Shown: in pieces, positions 6,737 to 13,699 of the stretch | How the letters are laid out: the number at the start of each line of letters is the position of its first letter | Numbering within the stretch: position 1 is the first letter of the stretch | Origin: Thiothrix sp. | Lineage (GTDB): Bacteria; Pseudomonadota; Gammaproteobacteria; Thiotrichales; Thiotrichaceae | NCBI GenBank assembly: GCA_011375245.1 | Contig: DRMA01000143.1 | Coordinates: forward strand, 1 to 14,522 | Reading direction: 5' to 3' | Length of the DNA stretch: 14,522 bases | Made by a program: the position numbers and the translations under genes | Notes under the pieces: model-generated | What the model was told of the DNA's origin: nothing | Seen by the model: only the letters and a program-made list of their open reading frames with translations | The model's database searches: none

Positions 6737-8104
6737 TTACATTAACCGCATTATATCATTATAAAAAGCAAGCAGCATAAGAGAACCAACCATTGCAATG
6801 CCGATACGCATTCCTATCTCCTGAACAGACTCTGATACAGGGCTTCCTTTAACAAACTCAATGAGATAATAAAACAAATGCCCACCATCAAGCATGGGTA
6901 CAGGAAGCAAATTCATCACTCCAAGACTAACACTTACAATCGCAATAAAACCAATAAAAGTAGCCAAACTCATTGCCATACTTTTGCCCGCATAATTAGC
7001 AATAGTGATAGGACCACTAACATTCTTGACGGATGCTTCACCCGTTACCAAACGACCAATTACTTTAAAGGTCATTGTTGTCATACGCCATGTAGACTCA
7101 GCACCCTGTTGTAATGCAGCAAAAAAAGGATAACTAACAACCCCATAAAGCTTCTTACTATCTTCAGGGGAAATATAGCGCCCTACTCTCACACCAATAA
7201 TACCTGTCGTTTTACCGTTATCAGCACTCACTTCAGGGGTAACAGTAATATCCAAAAGCTGTTCATCACGCTTAACATGAAAAACAATCGCCTCATTTGG
7301 ACGGTTTGCTACATAATCAATAAAGTGTTTTACGGATATAAAATCAACATCATCAGCTCCTAAAATTTTATCACGTGCTTTTAATCCAGCAACAGCAGCA
7401 GGCCTATCAGGTAAAACCTCCCCAACCCCTGGTAAGAAAGGCAACCAAGGCTGTAGACCTGCTTTCTCTAAATAATCGCCCTCTTCTTTTAACATATTGA
7501 GCGTAGAAAGATCTAAATGCCGTACAACTTGCTCACCTTCTTTTGTTGTAACTGCAACATTTATATCACTTGGATTATTTAAATACTCATCAAGCAGTAA
7601 CAACGTCGTATCTGAAAGAGAACGCGCAGGTTCACCATTTATCGCAGTAATTTTATCTTGATATTGAAAACCCGCTTTCTCTGCTGGCGTTTCTTTTATA
7701 ACATCGCCCACATAAGGATTCAACGAATCAATGCCTACCATATACATTGCGCAATAAGCAATAATCGCAAATAAGAAATTAGCCATAGGCCCTGCAAGCA
7801 CAATAGCAAAACGCTTCCATAAGGTCTGTCGGTTAAACGCACGATGAACTTCACTTTCATCCACATCCCCTTCGCGTTCATCAAGCATTTTTACATAACC
7901 ACCAATAGGAATAGCCGCTAACACATATTCTGTTTTATCCCCTTTTTCAGAAGTGTGCTGCCAAAGCGGTTTACCAAAGCCGATAGAATAACGTAAAACT
8001 TTGACTCCAAGTTTACGAGCAACCCAGAAATGCCCATATTCATGGACAGCAACCAAAATACCAATGGTAATAATAAAAGCAATTAATGCAAGAATGAAAC
8101 TCAT
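6737..8104 (-). CDS. rseP: Site-2 zinc protease RseP
   Basis: RseP is an inner-membrane metalloprotease that cuts anti-sigma-E factor RseA within the membrane after DegS, releasing the envelope-stress sigma factor, and also removes leftover signal peptides. The 455-residue protein (E. coli 450) has the zinc site HEYGH at residues 21-25 in the first membrane helix. A membrane segment near 98-118 follows, then two tandem PDZ domains in the periplasm at roughly 120-200 and 215-300. The third-helix motif LPVPMLDGGH carries the third zinc ligand, Asp406, and a final membrane helix ends the protein. All catalytic residues are present. It sits in its usual place between the dxr/cdsA group and bamA. 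The 143 bases upstream hold a possible promoter, so it may start the envelope-assembly unit. RseA and sigma-E are not in this window, so the stress role is by family. Confidence 0.96.
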   Translation of the reverse strand: MSFILALIAFIITIGILVAVHEYGHFWVARKLGVKVLRYSIGFGKPLWQHTSEKGDKTEYVLAAIPIGGYVKMLDEREGDVDESEVHRAFNRQTLWKRFAIVLAGPMANFLFAIIAYCAMYMVGIDSLNPYVGDVIKETPAEKAGFQYQDKITAINGEPARSLSDTTLLLLDEYLNNPSDINVAVTTKEGEQVVRHLDLSTLNMLKEEGDYLEKAGLQPWLPFLPGVGEVLPDRPAAVAGLKARDKILGADDVDFISVKHFIDYVANRPNEAIVFHVKRDEQLLDITVTPEVSADNGKTTGIIGVRVGRYISPEDSKKLYGVVSYPFFAALQQGAESTWRMTTMTFKVIGRLVTGEASVKNVSGPITIANYAGKSMAMSLATFIGFIAIVSVSLGVMNLLPVPMLDGGHLFYYLIEFVKGSPVSESVQEIGMRIGIAMVGSLMLLAFYNDIMRLM

Positions 8105-8164
8105 AATAAACCAGCCTGCCTAGCTTAAGTGATAGTGGGGTGTTTTTATAAAGGATTAAATACT

Positions 8165-8193
8165 AGAATAAAATATCAAAAGCCCTTTGTAAA
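8165..8193 (-). promoter_or_regulatory. Possible sigma-70 promoter before rseP
   Basis: In the 143-base gap between dxr and rseP, the minus strand reads TTTACA (8193-8188, 5 of 6 matches to the -35 consensus), 17 bases, then TATTCT (8170-8165, 4 of 6 to the -10). A start near 8157 would leave about 50 bases of leader before the rseP ATG. The region is very AT-rich, so chance matches are likely; only the correct spacing and the gap length favour it. Confidence 0.3.
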
Positions 8194-8247
8194 AAATGTG
8201 TAAAATACTACTTCGTTAAAAAATAATACATTTAAGTTTAACATACC

Positions 8248-9441
8248 TTAATATCTATAGTTTTTTAACCATAATTCTGATGTTTCTCTACTTGCTCTAT
8301 CCTGAATAAGAATATCTTCCACGATAGATGGCGTACCTGAAGAAACATCAGACATTGCACATTCAATCAACAAGGGAATATCAGTGAAGCGTATTTTTTT
8401 CGCTAAAAAAGCATCAACTGCAATTTCATTTGCTGCATTTAAAGCAATAGTTGCATTCCCTCCTGCTTGATGTGCTTCCTGTGCAAGCCGCAAACAAGGA
8501 AAACGCTCTAAATTAGGCTCCTCAAACACTAACGACTCAATTGCAAAAAAATCGAGTGGATCAACCCCCGAAGTCATTCTCTTTGGCCAAGCAAGCGAAT
8601 GAGCAATAGGGGTACGCATATCAGGATTACCAAGCTGAGCAATCACTGAACCATCACTATAAGAAACCATCGAATGGATTGTACTTTGCGGATGAACAAC
8701 GACCTGTAATTGATCAAGACTAATATCAAACAACCAACATGCTTCGATAATTTCCAGCCCCTTATTCATCATTGTTGCGGAATCGATAGAAATTTTTTGC
8801 CCCATATCCCAATTAGGATGAGCAATGGCTTCCGCAGGCGTTACCCTATCTAGCGTATCAATTGCCCTTGTTCTAAAAGGACCACCTGATCCTGTCAACA
8901 AAATACGCTCAACACCATGCTTCCCCCCCACTTGAGGGAGACATTGAAAAATAGCATTATGTTCACTATCTATGGGTAATAACTCAATATTATTTTCATG
9001 TACCACATCCATAAAAATCTTGCCAGACATTACCAATGCTTCTTTATTTGCTAACAAAACACGTTTTCTGGCTTTAGCAGCTGCCAATGTAGATAACAAG
9101 CCTGCCGCCCCTACAATTGCTGCCATCACATAATCAACGTCTGGGAAGCTTGCAATAAACTCCAGCGCTTCAGTACCTGCCAGTACACGAGTAATCTCTG
9201 CTGGAGTGTTTTTTAAACACATTTCAAGACGAGTCGCCGCATCAGCATCAACCATAACAGCATATGCTGGCATAAACTCAAGACATTGCAACTGCATTTT
9301 TTCAACATTTGTGTGAGCACTAAGGGCAATAACTTCATATAAATCAGGATGCAAACGAATAACATCAAGTGTACTAACCCCAATTGATCCTGTAGAACCT
9401 AATATTGAAATTCTTTTCTTATTCTTACCTTGCTCTACCAT
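8248..9441 (-). CDS. dxr: 1-deoxy-D-xylulose-5-phosphate reductoisomerase
   Basis: Dxr (IspC) converts 1-deoxy-D-xylulose 5-phosphate to 2-C-methyl-D-erythritol 4-phosphate with NADPH and a divalent metal, the committed step of the MEP isoprenoid pathway. With the start at 9441 it has 397 residues. The NADPH-binding GSTGSIG is at 15-21, the metal ligands Asp158 and Glu160 lie in LLPIDSEHN, and the third ligand Glu230 is in MMNKGLE. The flexible active-site loop HPNWDMGQK begins at residue 208, and the phosphate-binding GSGGPF is at 184-189. The frame stays open upstream to 9564, but that part overlaps cdsA and is not Dxr-like. The ATG at 9439-9441 has AGGA eight bases before it and lies 4 bases after the cdsA stop. 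It has about nine residues fewer than E. coli in the loop after the LPQ motif. Confidence 0.96.
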   Translation of the reverse strand: MVEQGKNKKRISILGSTGSIGVSTLDVIRLHPDLYEVIALSAHTNVEKMQLQCLEFMPAYAVMVDADAATRLEMCLKNTPAEITRVLAGTEALEFIASFPDVDYVMAAIVGAAGLLSTLAAAKARKRVLLANKEALVMSGKIFMDVVHENNIELLPIDSEHNAIFQCLPQVGGKHGVERILLTGSGGPFRTRAIDTLDRVTPAEAIAHPNWDMGQKISIDSATMMNKGLEIIEACWLFDISLDQLQVVVHPQSTIHSMVSYSDGSVIAQLGNPDMRTPIAHSLAWPKRMTSGVDPLDFFAIESLVFEEPNLERFPCLRLAQEAHQAGGNATIALNAANEIAVDAFLAKKIRFTDIPLLIECAMSDVSSGTPSIVEDILIQDRASRETSELWLKNYRY

Positions 9442-9445
9442 TTCA

Positions 9446-10270
9446 TTATCCTGATAAACTTTGTAAACTTGCCCAGACCAAACCAATGGTAAATAAAGGT
9501 AATGCTGCCAATAAGCTATCAATACGATCCAATAAACCACCATGCCCAGGTAAAATTGAACCACTGTCTTTTAAGTCAGCCTCACGTTTCATCATGCTAA
9601 TAAAGAGATCACCACCTACTGATATCAATGCTGTCAATAGTGACAGTAAGACAAAATAAAGCCAATAATGACTAGGGACATTAAAAAAGACAATAGCAAG
9701 AATTGACCATAGCAATACGCCGAAAACCGCCCCCATAACCCCCTCAATCGTTTTCCCTGGGCTTAATTCAGGCGCAAGCTTACGTTTTCCAAATCGTTTT
9801 CCAGAAAAATAAGCCGCAGTATCAGCAATAACAATCAATAGTAACAAATACAGTATCCACTGCGCATTAAAGGCATGCAGCTTTGTTAAAAACCACCATG
9901 CAGAAACAAGCACAATGTGTGCAGCAACCGTAAATATCCATTCATTTTTTTGATAAAAGCCTGTTTTTTGCTGGTAACTTACCATTAATACCAAAGCAAC
10001 CCCCCACCAAATAAGGGCAACAGACATTACAGTAGGAAAAAAAACATCGTTATAGCCATACACAATGCCAGCAAGCGTTGATAAACTGAGAATAAAGAGC
10101 AAGCGGGATTGCACTTTTTCATACCCAGCCATTCTAGCCCACTCCCAGCCACCAATTCCTATTATGATAACAAAGGAAAAAAGAGCAAATAGAGGTCTTA
10201 TTAATAGCAAGATACCAGCAATAACCAACGGCAATAGAATAACCGCTGTTATTATGCGCTGCTTAAGCAT
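9446..10270 (-). CDS. cdsA: Phosphatidate cytidylyltransferase
   Basis: CdsA makes CDP-diacylglycerol from phosphatidic acid and CTP, the branch point for all major phospholipids, in the inner membrane. The 274-residue protein is strongly hydrophobic, with about eight membrane segments. It carries the family signature near the C-terminus: Ser225, Lys228-Arg229, Lys234-Asp235, the PGHGG stretch and the final Asp-Arg-Ile-Asp, with the supporting GKTIEGVMGAVFG upstream (172-184). I start it at the ATG 10268-10270 (MLKQRIITAV), the usual CdsA N-terminus, preceded by AAGTGAG. A GTG three codons upstream (10277-10279) is in frame and possible. The start overlaps the end of uppS by 8 bases, and the stop lies 4 bases before dxr, so uppS, cdsA and dxr are probably co-transcribed and coupled. 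Confidence 0.95.
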   Translation of the reverse strand: MLKQRIITAVILLPLVIAGILLLIRPLFALFSFVIIIGIGGWEWARMAGYEKVQSRLLFILSLSTLAGIVYGYNDVFFPTVMSVALIWWGVALVLMVSYQQKTGFYQKNEWIFTVAAHIVLVSAWWFLTKLHAFNAQWILYLLLLIVIADTAAYFSGKRFGKRKLAPELSPGKTIEGVMGAVFGVLLWSILAIVFFNVPSHYWLYFVLLSLLTALISVGGDLFISMMKREADLKDSGSILPGHGGLLDRIDSLLAALPLFTIGLVWASLQSLSG

Positions 10271-11006
10271 TGCTCTCACTTAATACTTGCTCATCTGTCT
10301 TACCAAAACGACGGGAACGCCGAGAAAAAGACTCAACCGCCTGTATCAACGCCACTTTATCAAAATCAGGCCAAAGGGTATCCGTAAAGTATAATTCTGC
10401 ATAAGCGATTTGCCATAGCAAAAAATTACTGATGCGTTGCTCTCCGCCCGTACGAATAAATAAATCAGGATCAGGAACATCAGCGGTATCTAAGTAAGAT
10501 GCTAAATCATCTTCTGAGACCTTATTAGCAACAATCTTCCCCTGCTGAAGAGCAGACGAAAGCTTAATCGCTGCCTGCATAATATCCCATTTCCCACCAT
10601 AATTTGCCGCAATACGAATTTTGAGCGAGCTACCATGATCAGTCAACGCTTCAACTTGACGAATTTTAGCCACCAATTCAGCAGGAAACGCGTTTAAATC
10701 ACCAATAAATTTCATTTGAATATTATTTTTAGCCAGTGAAGCGGCTTCACTTTCAAGAGCTTTCATAAATAAACGCATTAAAGCATTCACTTCATCTTTA
10801 GGTCTTTTCCAGTTCTCACTACTAAACGCAAACAAGGTCAAATACTCAACATCCAGATCATTACATGCCCGTATCGTGTTTCGCACAGACTCTACACCAC
10901 GTTGATGTCCAAATGTTCTAGGCAAAAAACGTTTCTTCGCCCAACGACCATTACCATCCATAACAATAGCAATATGACGTGGCACATTGATTGATTTATT
11001 TTCCAT
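10263..11006 (-). CDS. uppS: Ditrans,polycis-undecaprenyl-diphosphate synthase
   Basis: UppS (IspU) adds eight isopentenyl units in cis to farnesyl diphosphate. The C55 product is the precursor of the lipid carrier for peptidoglycan and O-antigen. The 247-residue protein has the catalytic Asp17 in IVMDGNGRW, the substrate-binding FSSENWKRP at 61-69, and the C-terminal signature IRTGGEQRISNFLLWQ at 184-199. Arg185, Arg191, Ser193 and Glu204 correspond to E. coli Arg194, Arg200, Ser202 and Glu213. The ATG is preceded by AAGGTAGGGG, a good ribosome binding site. It is 99 bases after frr and overlaps cdsA at its 3' end. Its substrate supply depends on the MEP pathway, to which the nearby dxr belongs, so the cluster links isoprenoid production with its use in the envelope. 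Confidence 0.96.
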   Translation of the reverse strand: MENKSINVPRHIAIVMDGNGRWAKKRFLPRTFGHQRGVESVRNTIRACNDLDVEYLTLFAFSSENWKRPKDEVNALMRLFMKALESEAASLAKNNIQMKFIGDLNAFPAELVAKIRQVEALTDHGSSLKIRIAANYGGKWDIMQAAIKLSSALQQGKIVANKVSEDDLASYLDTADVPDPDLFIRTGGEQRISNFLLWQIAYAELYFTDTLWPDFDKVALIQAVESFSRRSRRFGKTDEQVLSESNA

Positions 11007-11051
11007 ACCCCTACCTTTTCTTCTATATCTCAGTTGTTAGATATTTTATAT

Positions 11052-11066
11052 ATTGATAGCATCAAT
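11052..11066. repeat. Inverted repeat in the frr–uppS gap
   Basis: ATTGAT–AGC–ATCAAT is a perfect 6-bp inverted repeat with a 3-base centre, in the 99-base gap between frr and uppS. A second, looser pair lies beside it: TATCT at 11026-11030 and AGATA at 11039-11043. No T run follows on the minus strand, so it is not an intrinsic terminator. It could be a protein-binding site, an RNA hairpin in the uppS leader, or chance in AT-rich DNA. Confidence 0.4.
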
Positions 11067-11105
11067 CAGATAAAATAACAGGGAATTTGGTCATTATAAC
11101 GCCCA

Positions 11106-11663
11106 TTAAACCTCCATTAAATCCTGTTCTTTCACCTGTAAAACGGCTTCTATTTCAGCAATATATGCATTAGTTAATTTTTGAATGCCATCTTGTGCCT
11201 TACGCTCCTCATCTTCGGAGATTTCTTTTTCTTTTTGTAACATCTTAAAATCCGAGTTTGCATCACGGCGAATATTACGGATAGCAACACGCGCTCCTTC
11301 TGCTTCCCCTTTCACTACACGCACTAAATCACGCCGCCTTTCTTCAGTTAATGCAGGCATAGGCACACGTATAACCGTACCTGCTGTAGCAGGATTTAAC
11401 CCCAAATCAGAGTTCATAATGGCTTTCTCTACTGCTTTAACCATACCTGCCTCCCACAAAGTAATACAAAGTGTACGCGCATCCTCTGCCGTTACATTAG
11501 AAACTTGTGACAAAGGTACATTGCTTCCATAATAATCAACGGTTATATGATCTAACAAGCTAGGATGAGCACGTCCCGTACGAATTTTAGTGAAAGCGCC
11601 CTGCAATGATTCAACACTTTTTTTCATTCTTATTTCCGCGTCTTCCATTATTTCATCAATCAT
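11106..11663 (-). CDS. frr: Ribosome recycling factor
   Basis: RRF works with EF-G to split post-termination ribosomes into subunits. The 185-residue length is standard for the family. The sequence shows the typical helical domain I segments, including the TKIRTGRAHPSLLDHI stretch near residues 26-41, and the beta-rich domain II between about 30 and 105 with YYGSNVPLSQVSNV. The conserved R-rich helix VRVVKGEAEGARVAIRNIRR begins at about residue 132, followed by a charged helix to the C-terminus. The ATG lies one base after the pyrH stop codon and GAGG sits just upstream inside pyrH, so frr is almost surely co-transcribed and translationally linked with pyrH. Nothing unusual was seen. Confidence 0.97.
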   Translation of the reverse strand: MIDEIMEDAEIRMKKSVESLQGAFTKIRTGRAHPSLLDHITVDYYGSNVPLSQVSNVTAEDARTLCITLWEAGMVKAVEKAIMNSDLGLNPATAGTVIRVPMPALTEERRRDLVRVVKGEAEGARVAIRNIRRDANSDFKMLQKEKEISEDEERKAQDGIQKLTNAYIAEIEAVLQVKEQDLMEV

Positions 11664-11664
11664 A

Positions 11665-12387
11665 TCAAACCTCTAATTTTGTTCCTGAAGTATCACCATT
11701 CACAATAGATGATAGCTTATCTGCTTCAAATAAATTATAAACTTGCATTGGCATTGCATTATCACGGCATAAAACCAATGCTGTTAAGTCCATCACCCCT
11801 AATTCTTTTGCAATAGCCTCATGGTATGACAAGCTATCGTAGCGTTTAGCATCAGCAAATTTAGCGGGATCCTTATCATAAACCCCATCAACTTTTGTAC
11901 CTTTCAGCAACAGATCAGCATAAATCTCTAAAGCTCTTAAGCTTGCTGCAGTATCGGTGGTAAAATAAGGGTTACCTGAGCCTGCTGCCATAATCACAAT
12001 ACGTCCTTTTGCAAGGTGATTTCGCGCTCGACTTGCGGAATAAGTCTCACAGGCTTGATCAAGACTTAAAGCTGAAAGTACCTGACACTCTGCTCCTTGC
12101 TTAATGCAAGCATCTTGCATTGCTAATGAATTCATTACAGTTGCTAACATGCCCATTTGATCTGCTCGGGTACGATCAATCCCTGCATTAGCCAACCCTT
12201 GCCCTCGAAAGATATTACCACCGCCAATTACAATGCCAATTTCCAAACCTGCTTGCTGTAACTGTACAAGCTCAATCGCAATGGCTTTTATCACCTCAGG
12301 ATCAATGCCAAAGCTCTTATCACCCATTAATGCTTCGCCGCTTAATTTAAGCAAAATTCTTTTATATTTTAAATGTGTAGAAGTCAT
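11665..12387 (-). CDS. pyrH: Uridylate kinase (UMP kinase)
   Basis: PyrH phosphorylates UMP to UDP with ATP in pyrimidine nucleotide synthesis. It is a hexameric cytoplasmic enzyme of the amino acid kinase family, usually activated by GTP and inhibited by UTP. The 240-residue protein (E. coli 241) has Lys14 in LLKLSGEAL, the glycine loop GGGNIFRG at 55-62, the allosteric/substrate region RTRADQMGMLA from residue 72, the UMP-contacting FTTDTAA at 142-148, and the ATP-side motif KVDGVYDKDPAK at 165-176. No convincing Shine-Dalgarno sequence precedes the ATG; a small inverted repeat lies 18-39 bases upstream. The gene follows the strong terminator after tsf, so it probably has its own promoter in the 100 bases before it, but I could not identify one with confidence. 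It is followed at one base by frr. Confidence 0.97.
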   Translation of the reverse strand: MTSTHLKYKRILLKLSGEALMGDKSFGIDPEVIKAIAIELVQLQQAGLEIGIVIGGGNIFRGQGLANAGIDRTRADQMGMLATVMNSLAMQDACIKQGAECQVLSALSLDQACETYSASRARNHLAKGRIVIMAAGSGNPYFTTDTAASLRALEIYADLLLKGTKVDGVYDKDPAKFADAKRYDSLSYHEAIAKELGVMDLTALVLCRDNAMPMQVYNLFEADKLSSIVNGDTSGTKLEV

Positions 12388-12404
12388 AAGTAACTATAGT
12401 AGTC

Positions 12405-12426
12405 TTAGTTGATTAGTATTAACTAA
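12405..12426. repeat. Inverted repeat in the pyrH leader
   Basis: TTAGTT (12405-12410) and AACTAA (12421-12426) are perfectly complementary around a 10-base loop, 18-39 bases before the pyrH start. Beside it, ACTATAGT (12393-12400) is an 8-bp palindrome just upstream of the ATG, where a ribosome binding site would be expected. The stem is pure A/T plus one G/C pair, so RNA stability would be low. Function unknown. Confidence 0.35.
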
Positions 12427-12486
12427 ATAAAGAAGGGAGGGTTATTGTATACCTTGTTTAGCAACAAAACCTCTTTTATTCAGCAT

Positions 12487-12523
12487 AAAAAGCCCCAAAA
12501 AAAGGGGCAAAAGCCCCCTTTTT
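12487..12523 (-). terminator. Strong intrinsic terminator after tsf, with two alternative hairpins
   Basis: On the minus strand, 31 bases after the tsf stop, the order is A5, G5C, T4, GCCCC, T7, GGGGC, T5. The first hairpin (GGGGC–TTTT–GCCCC, 12517-12504) is followed by seven T, and its stem can extend by a G-U pair and A-U pairs. The second (GCCCC–T7–GGGGC, 12508-12492) uses the same GCCCC arm and is followed by five T. Either form is a textbook rho-independent terminator. It closes the rpsB–tsf unit and separates it from pyrH. Confidence 0.9.
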
Positions 12524-12553
12524 GATGCAAAATATAAGCAAATTTAAATCACA

Positions 12554-13432
12554 CTAATCACCACCTTTCATCTGGGCTGCAACTTCTGCGGCAAAATCCT
12601 CTTGTTTTTTCTCAATTCCTTCACCCACTTCGTAACGAATAAAAGAATTCACTGACGCACCTGAATCTGCTAACAACTGACCTACCGTCTGATCAGGATT
12701 TTTAACGAATGGCTGTCCAAGTAAGGTAATCTCTGCAAGGTATTTACGCAAACGACCAGCAACCATTTTTTCAATGATTTCCATAGGCTTACCACTACCT
12801 TCTGCTTGTGCAATAAGAATTTCTTTCTCTTTAGCTAACACCGCTGCATCAACATCAGCTTCTTGAATATACAATGGGTTACTTGCAGCAATATGCATAG
12901 CAATATCTTTACCCAACTGCTCTGATCCTCCTGTAAGAGAGATAAGAACACCAATACGCTCACCATGAGAATAAGACGCTAAAATACCGTCTGTATTACT
13001 CACTGTTTCAAAACGACGCACTTGAATATTCTCACCAATTTTCACAACCAAATTAGCACGCATTTCTTCTACGGTTTCACCATTTTCCAAAGGAAGCGCC
13101 GAAAGTGCCTGAATATCAGCAGGTTGGTCAGCAAGAATACCTGCCATTACTGCATTCGCAAATGCCAAAAAATTATCATCTTTTGCAACAAAATCAGTTT
13201 CTGAATTGATTTCTAAGATAGCACCTTCACCATCATTGATCTCAATAACAATTCGACCTTCTGCCGCGATACGCCCTGCCTTTTTATCAGCCTTTGCTGC
13301 ACCACTCTTACGCATTAACTCAATGGCAGCTTCCATATCGCCATCTGTTTCAACCAGCATTTTCTTACAGTCCATCATTCCAGCTCCAGTTCTTTCCCGA
13401 AGCTCTTTCACCATTGATGCAGTAATTGCCAT
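12554..13432 (-). CDS. tsf: Elongation factor Ts
   Basis: EF-Ts is the nucleotide exchange factor that releases GDP from EF-Tu during translation. The 292-residue protein (E. coli 283) starts with the UBA-like N-terminal domain containing LRERTGAGMMDCKKML (residues 11-26). The core contact motif TDFVAK follows at 79-84, with Asp80 and Phe81 at the same numbers as the E. coli residues that wedge into the EF-Tu magnesium site. The dimerisation/core region and the C-terminal module follow. The ATG is preceded by AAGG nine bases upstream. It lies 267 bases after rpsB, an unusually wide gap within a pair normally co-transcribed, although E. coli also has a gap of similar scale. A strong terminator follows it. 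No oddities in the protein. Confidence 0.97.
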   Translation of the reverse strand: MAITASMVKELRERTGAGMMDCKKMLVETDGDMEAAIELMRKSGAAKADKKAGRIAAEGRIVIEINDGEGAILEINSETDFVAKDDNFLAFANAVMAGILADQPADIQALSALPLENGETVEEMRANLVVKIGENIQVRRFETVSNTDGILASYSHGERIGVLISLTGGSEQLGKDIAMHIAASNPLYIQEADVDAAVLAKEKEILIAQAEGSGKPMEIIEKMVAGRLRKYLAEITLLGQPFVKNPDQTVGQLLADSGASVNSFIRYEVGEGIEKKQEDFAAEVAAQMKGGD

Positions 13433-13524
13433 GATATATACCTTTTAAATAACGCTATAACAATTCAATTCAGCCGAACTTAATCGACATGTTTCCCTTA
13501 CACTTTCTATTTCTCTGTAGCATA

Positions 13525-13546
13525 TTATGTCTAATAATTAGCATAA
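13525..13546. repeat. AT-rich interrupted palindrome in the rpsB–tsf gap
   Basis: On the plus strand TTATG–T–CTAAT–A–ATTAG–CATAA forms a 10-bp stem with one bulged T and a single-base centre. It lies about 95-115 bases before tsf. On the minus strand no T run follows, so it is not a terminator. It could be an operator-like site for a regulator acting on tsf, an RNA processing hairpin, or chance. The rest of the 267-base gap shows no ORF of note and no clear promoter. Confidence 0.4.
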
Positions 13547-13652
13547 AAAATAGAATGATTAATTAAATTATTACAGAAATCGTCTACTTCCACTTCACTT
13601 GCTATTAATAATATCGCAAACAAGGAAACTAGCTTTATCTCTACATGCCAAG

Positions 13653-13677
13653 AAAAAAAATAACCAACTAGGTCACC
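13653..13677 (-). terminator. Weak terminator-like hairpin after rpsB
   Basis: Read on the minus strand, GGTGACC–TAGTT–GGTTATT (13677 to 13659) can form a 7-bp RNA stem, but three of the pairs are G-U; six more T follow. It lies 22 bases past the rpsB stop. If real, it would act as a partial attenuator lowering tsf expression relative to rpsB. The stem is weak, so this is a tentative call. Confidence 0.25.
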
Positions 13678-13699
13678 ATTTCCCTTATCATTTACACTT

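Noticed and set aside
9442..9564. N-terminal extension of dxr by 41 codons
   Set aside because: The extra residues overlap the end of cdsA in another frame, look hydrophobic and unlike Dxr, and the ATG at 9441 has a good ribosome binding site and the normal Dxr N-terminus.
10271..10279. GTG start for cdsA three codons upstream
   Set aside because: The ATG at 10270 gives the usual MLKQRIIT start and a better-placed AAGTGAG; the GTG remains possible but less likely.
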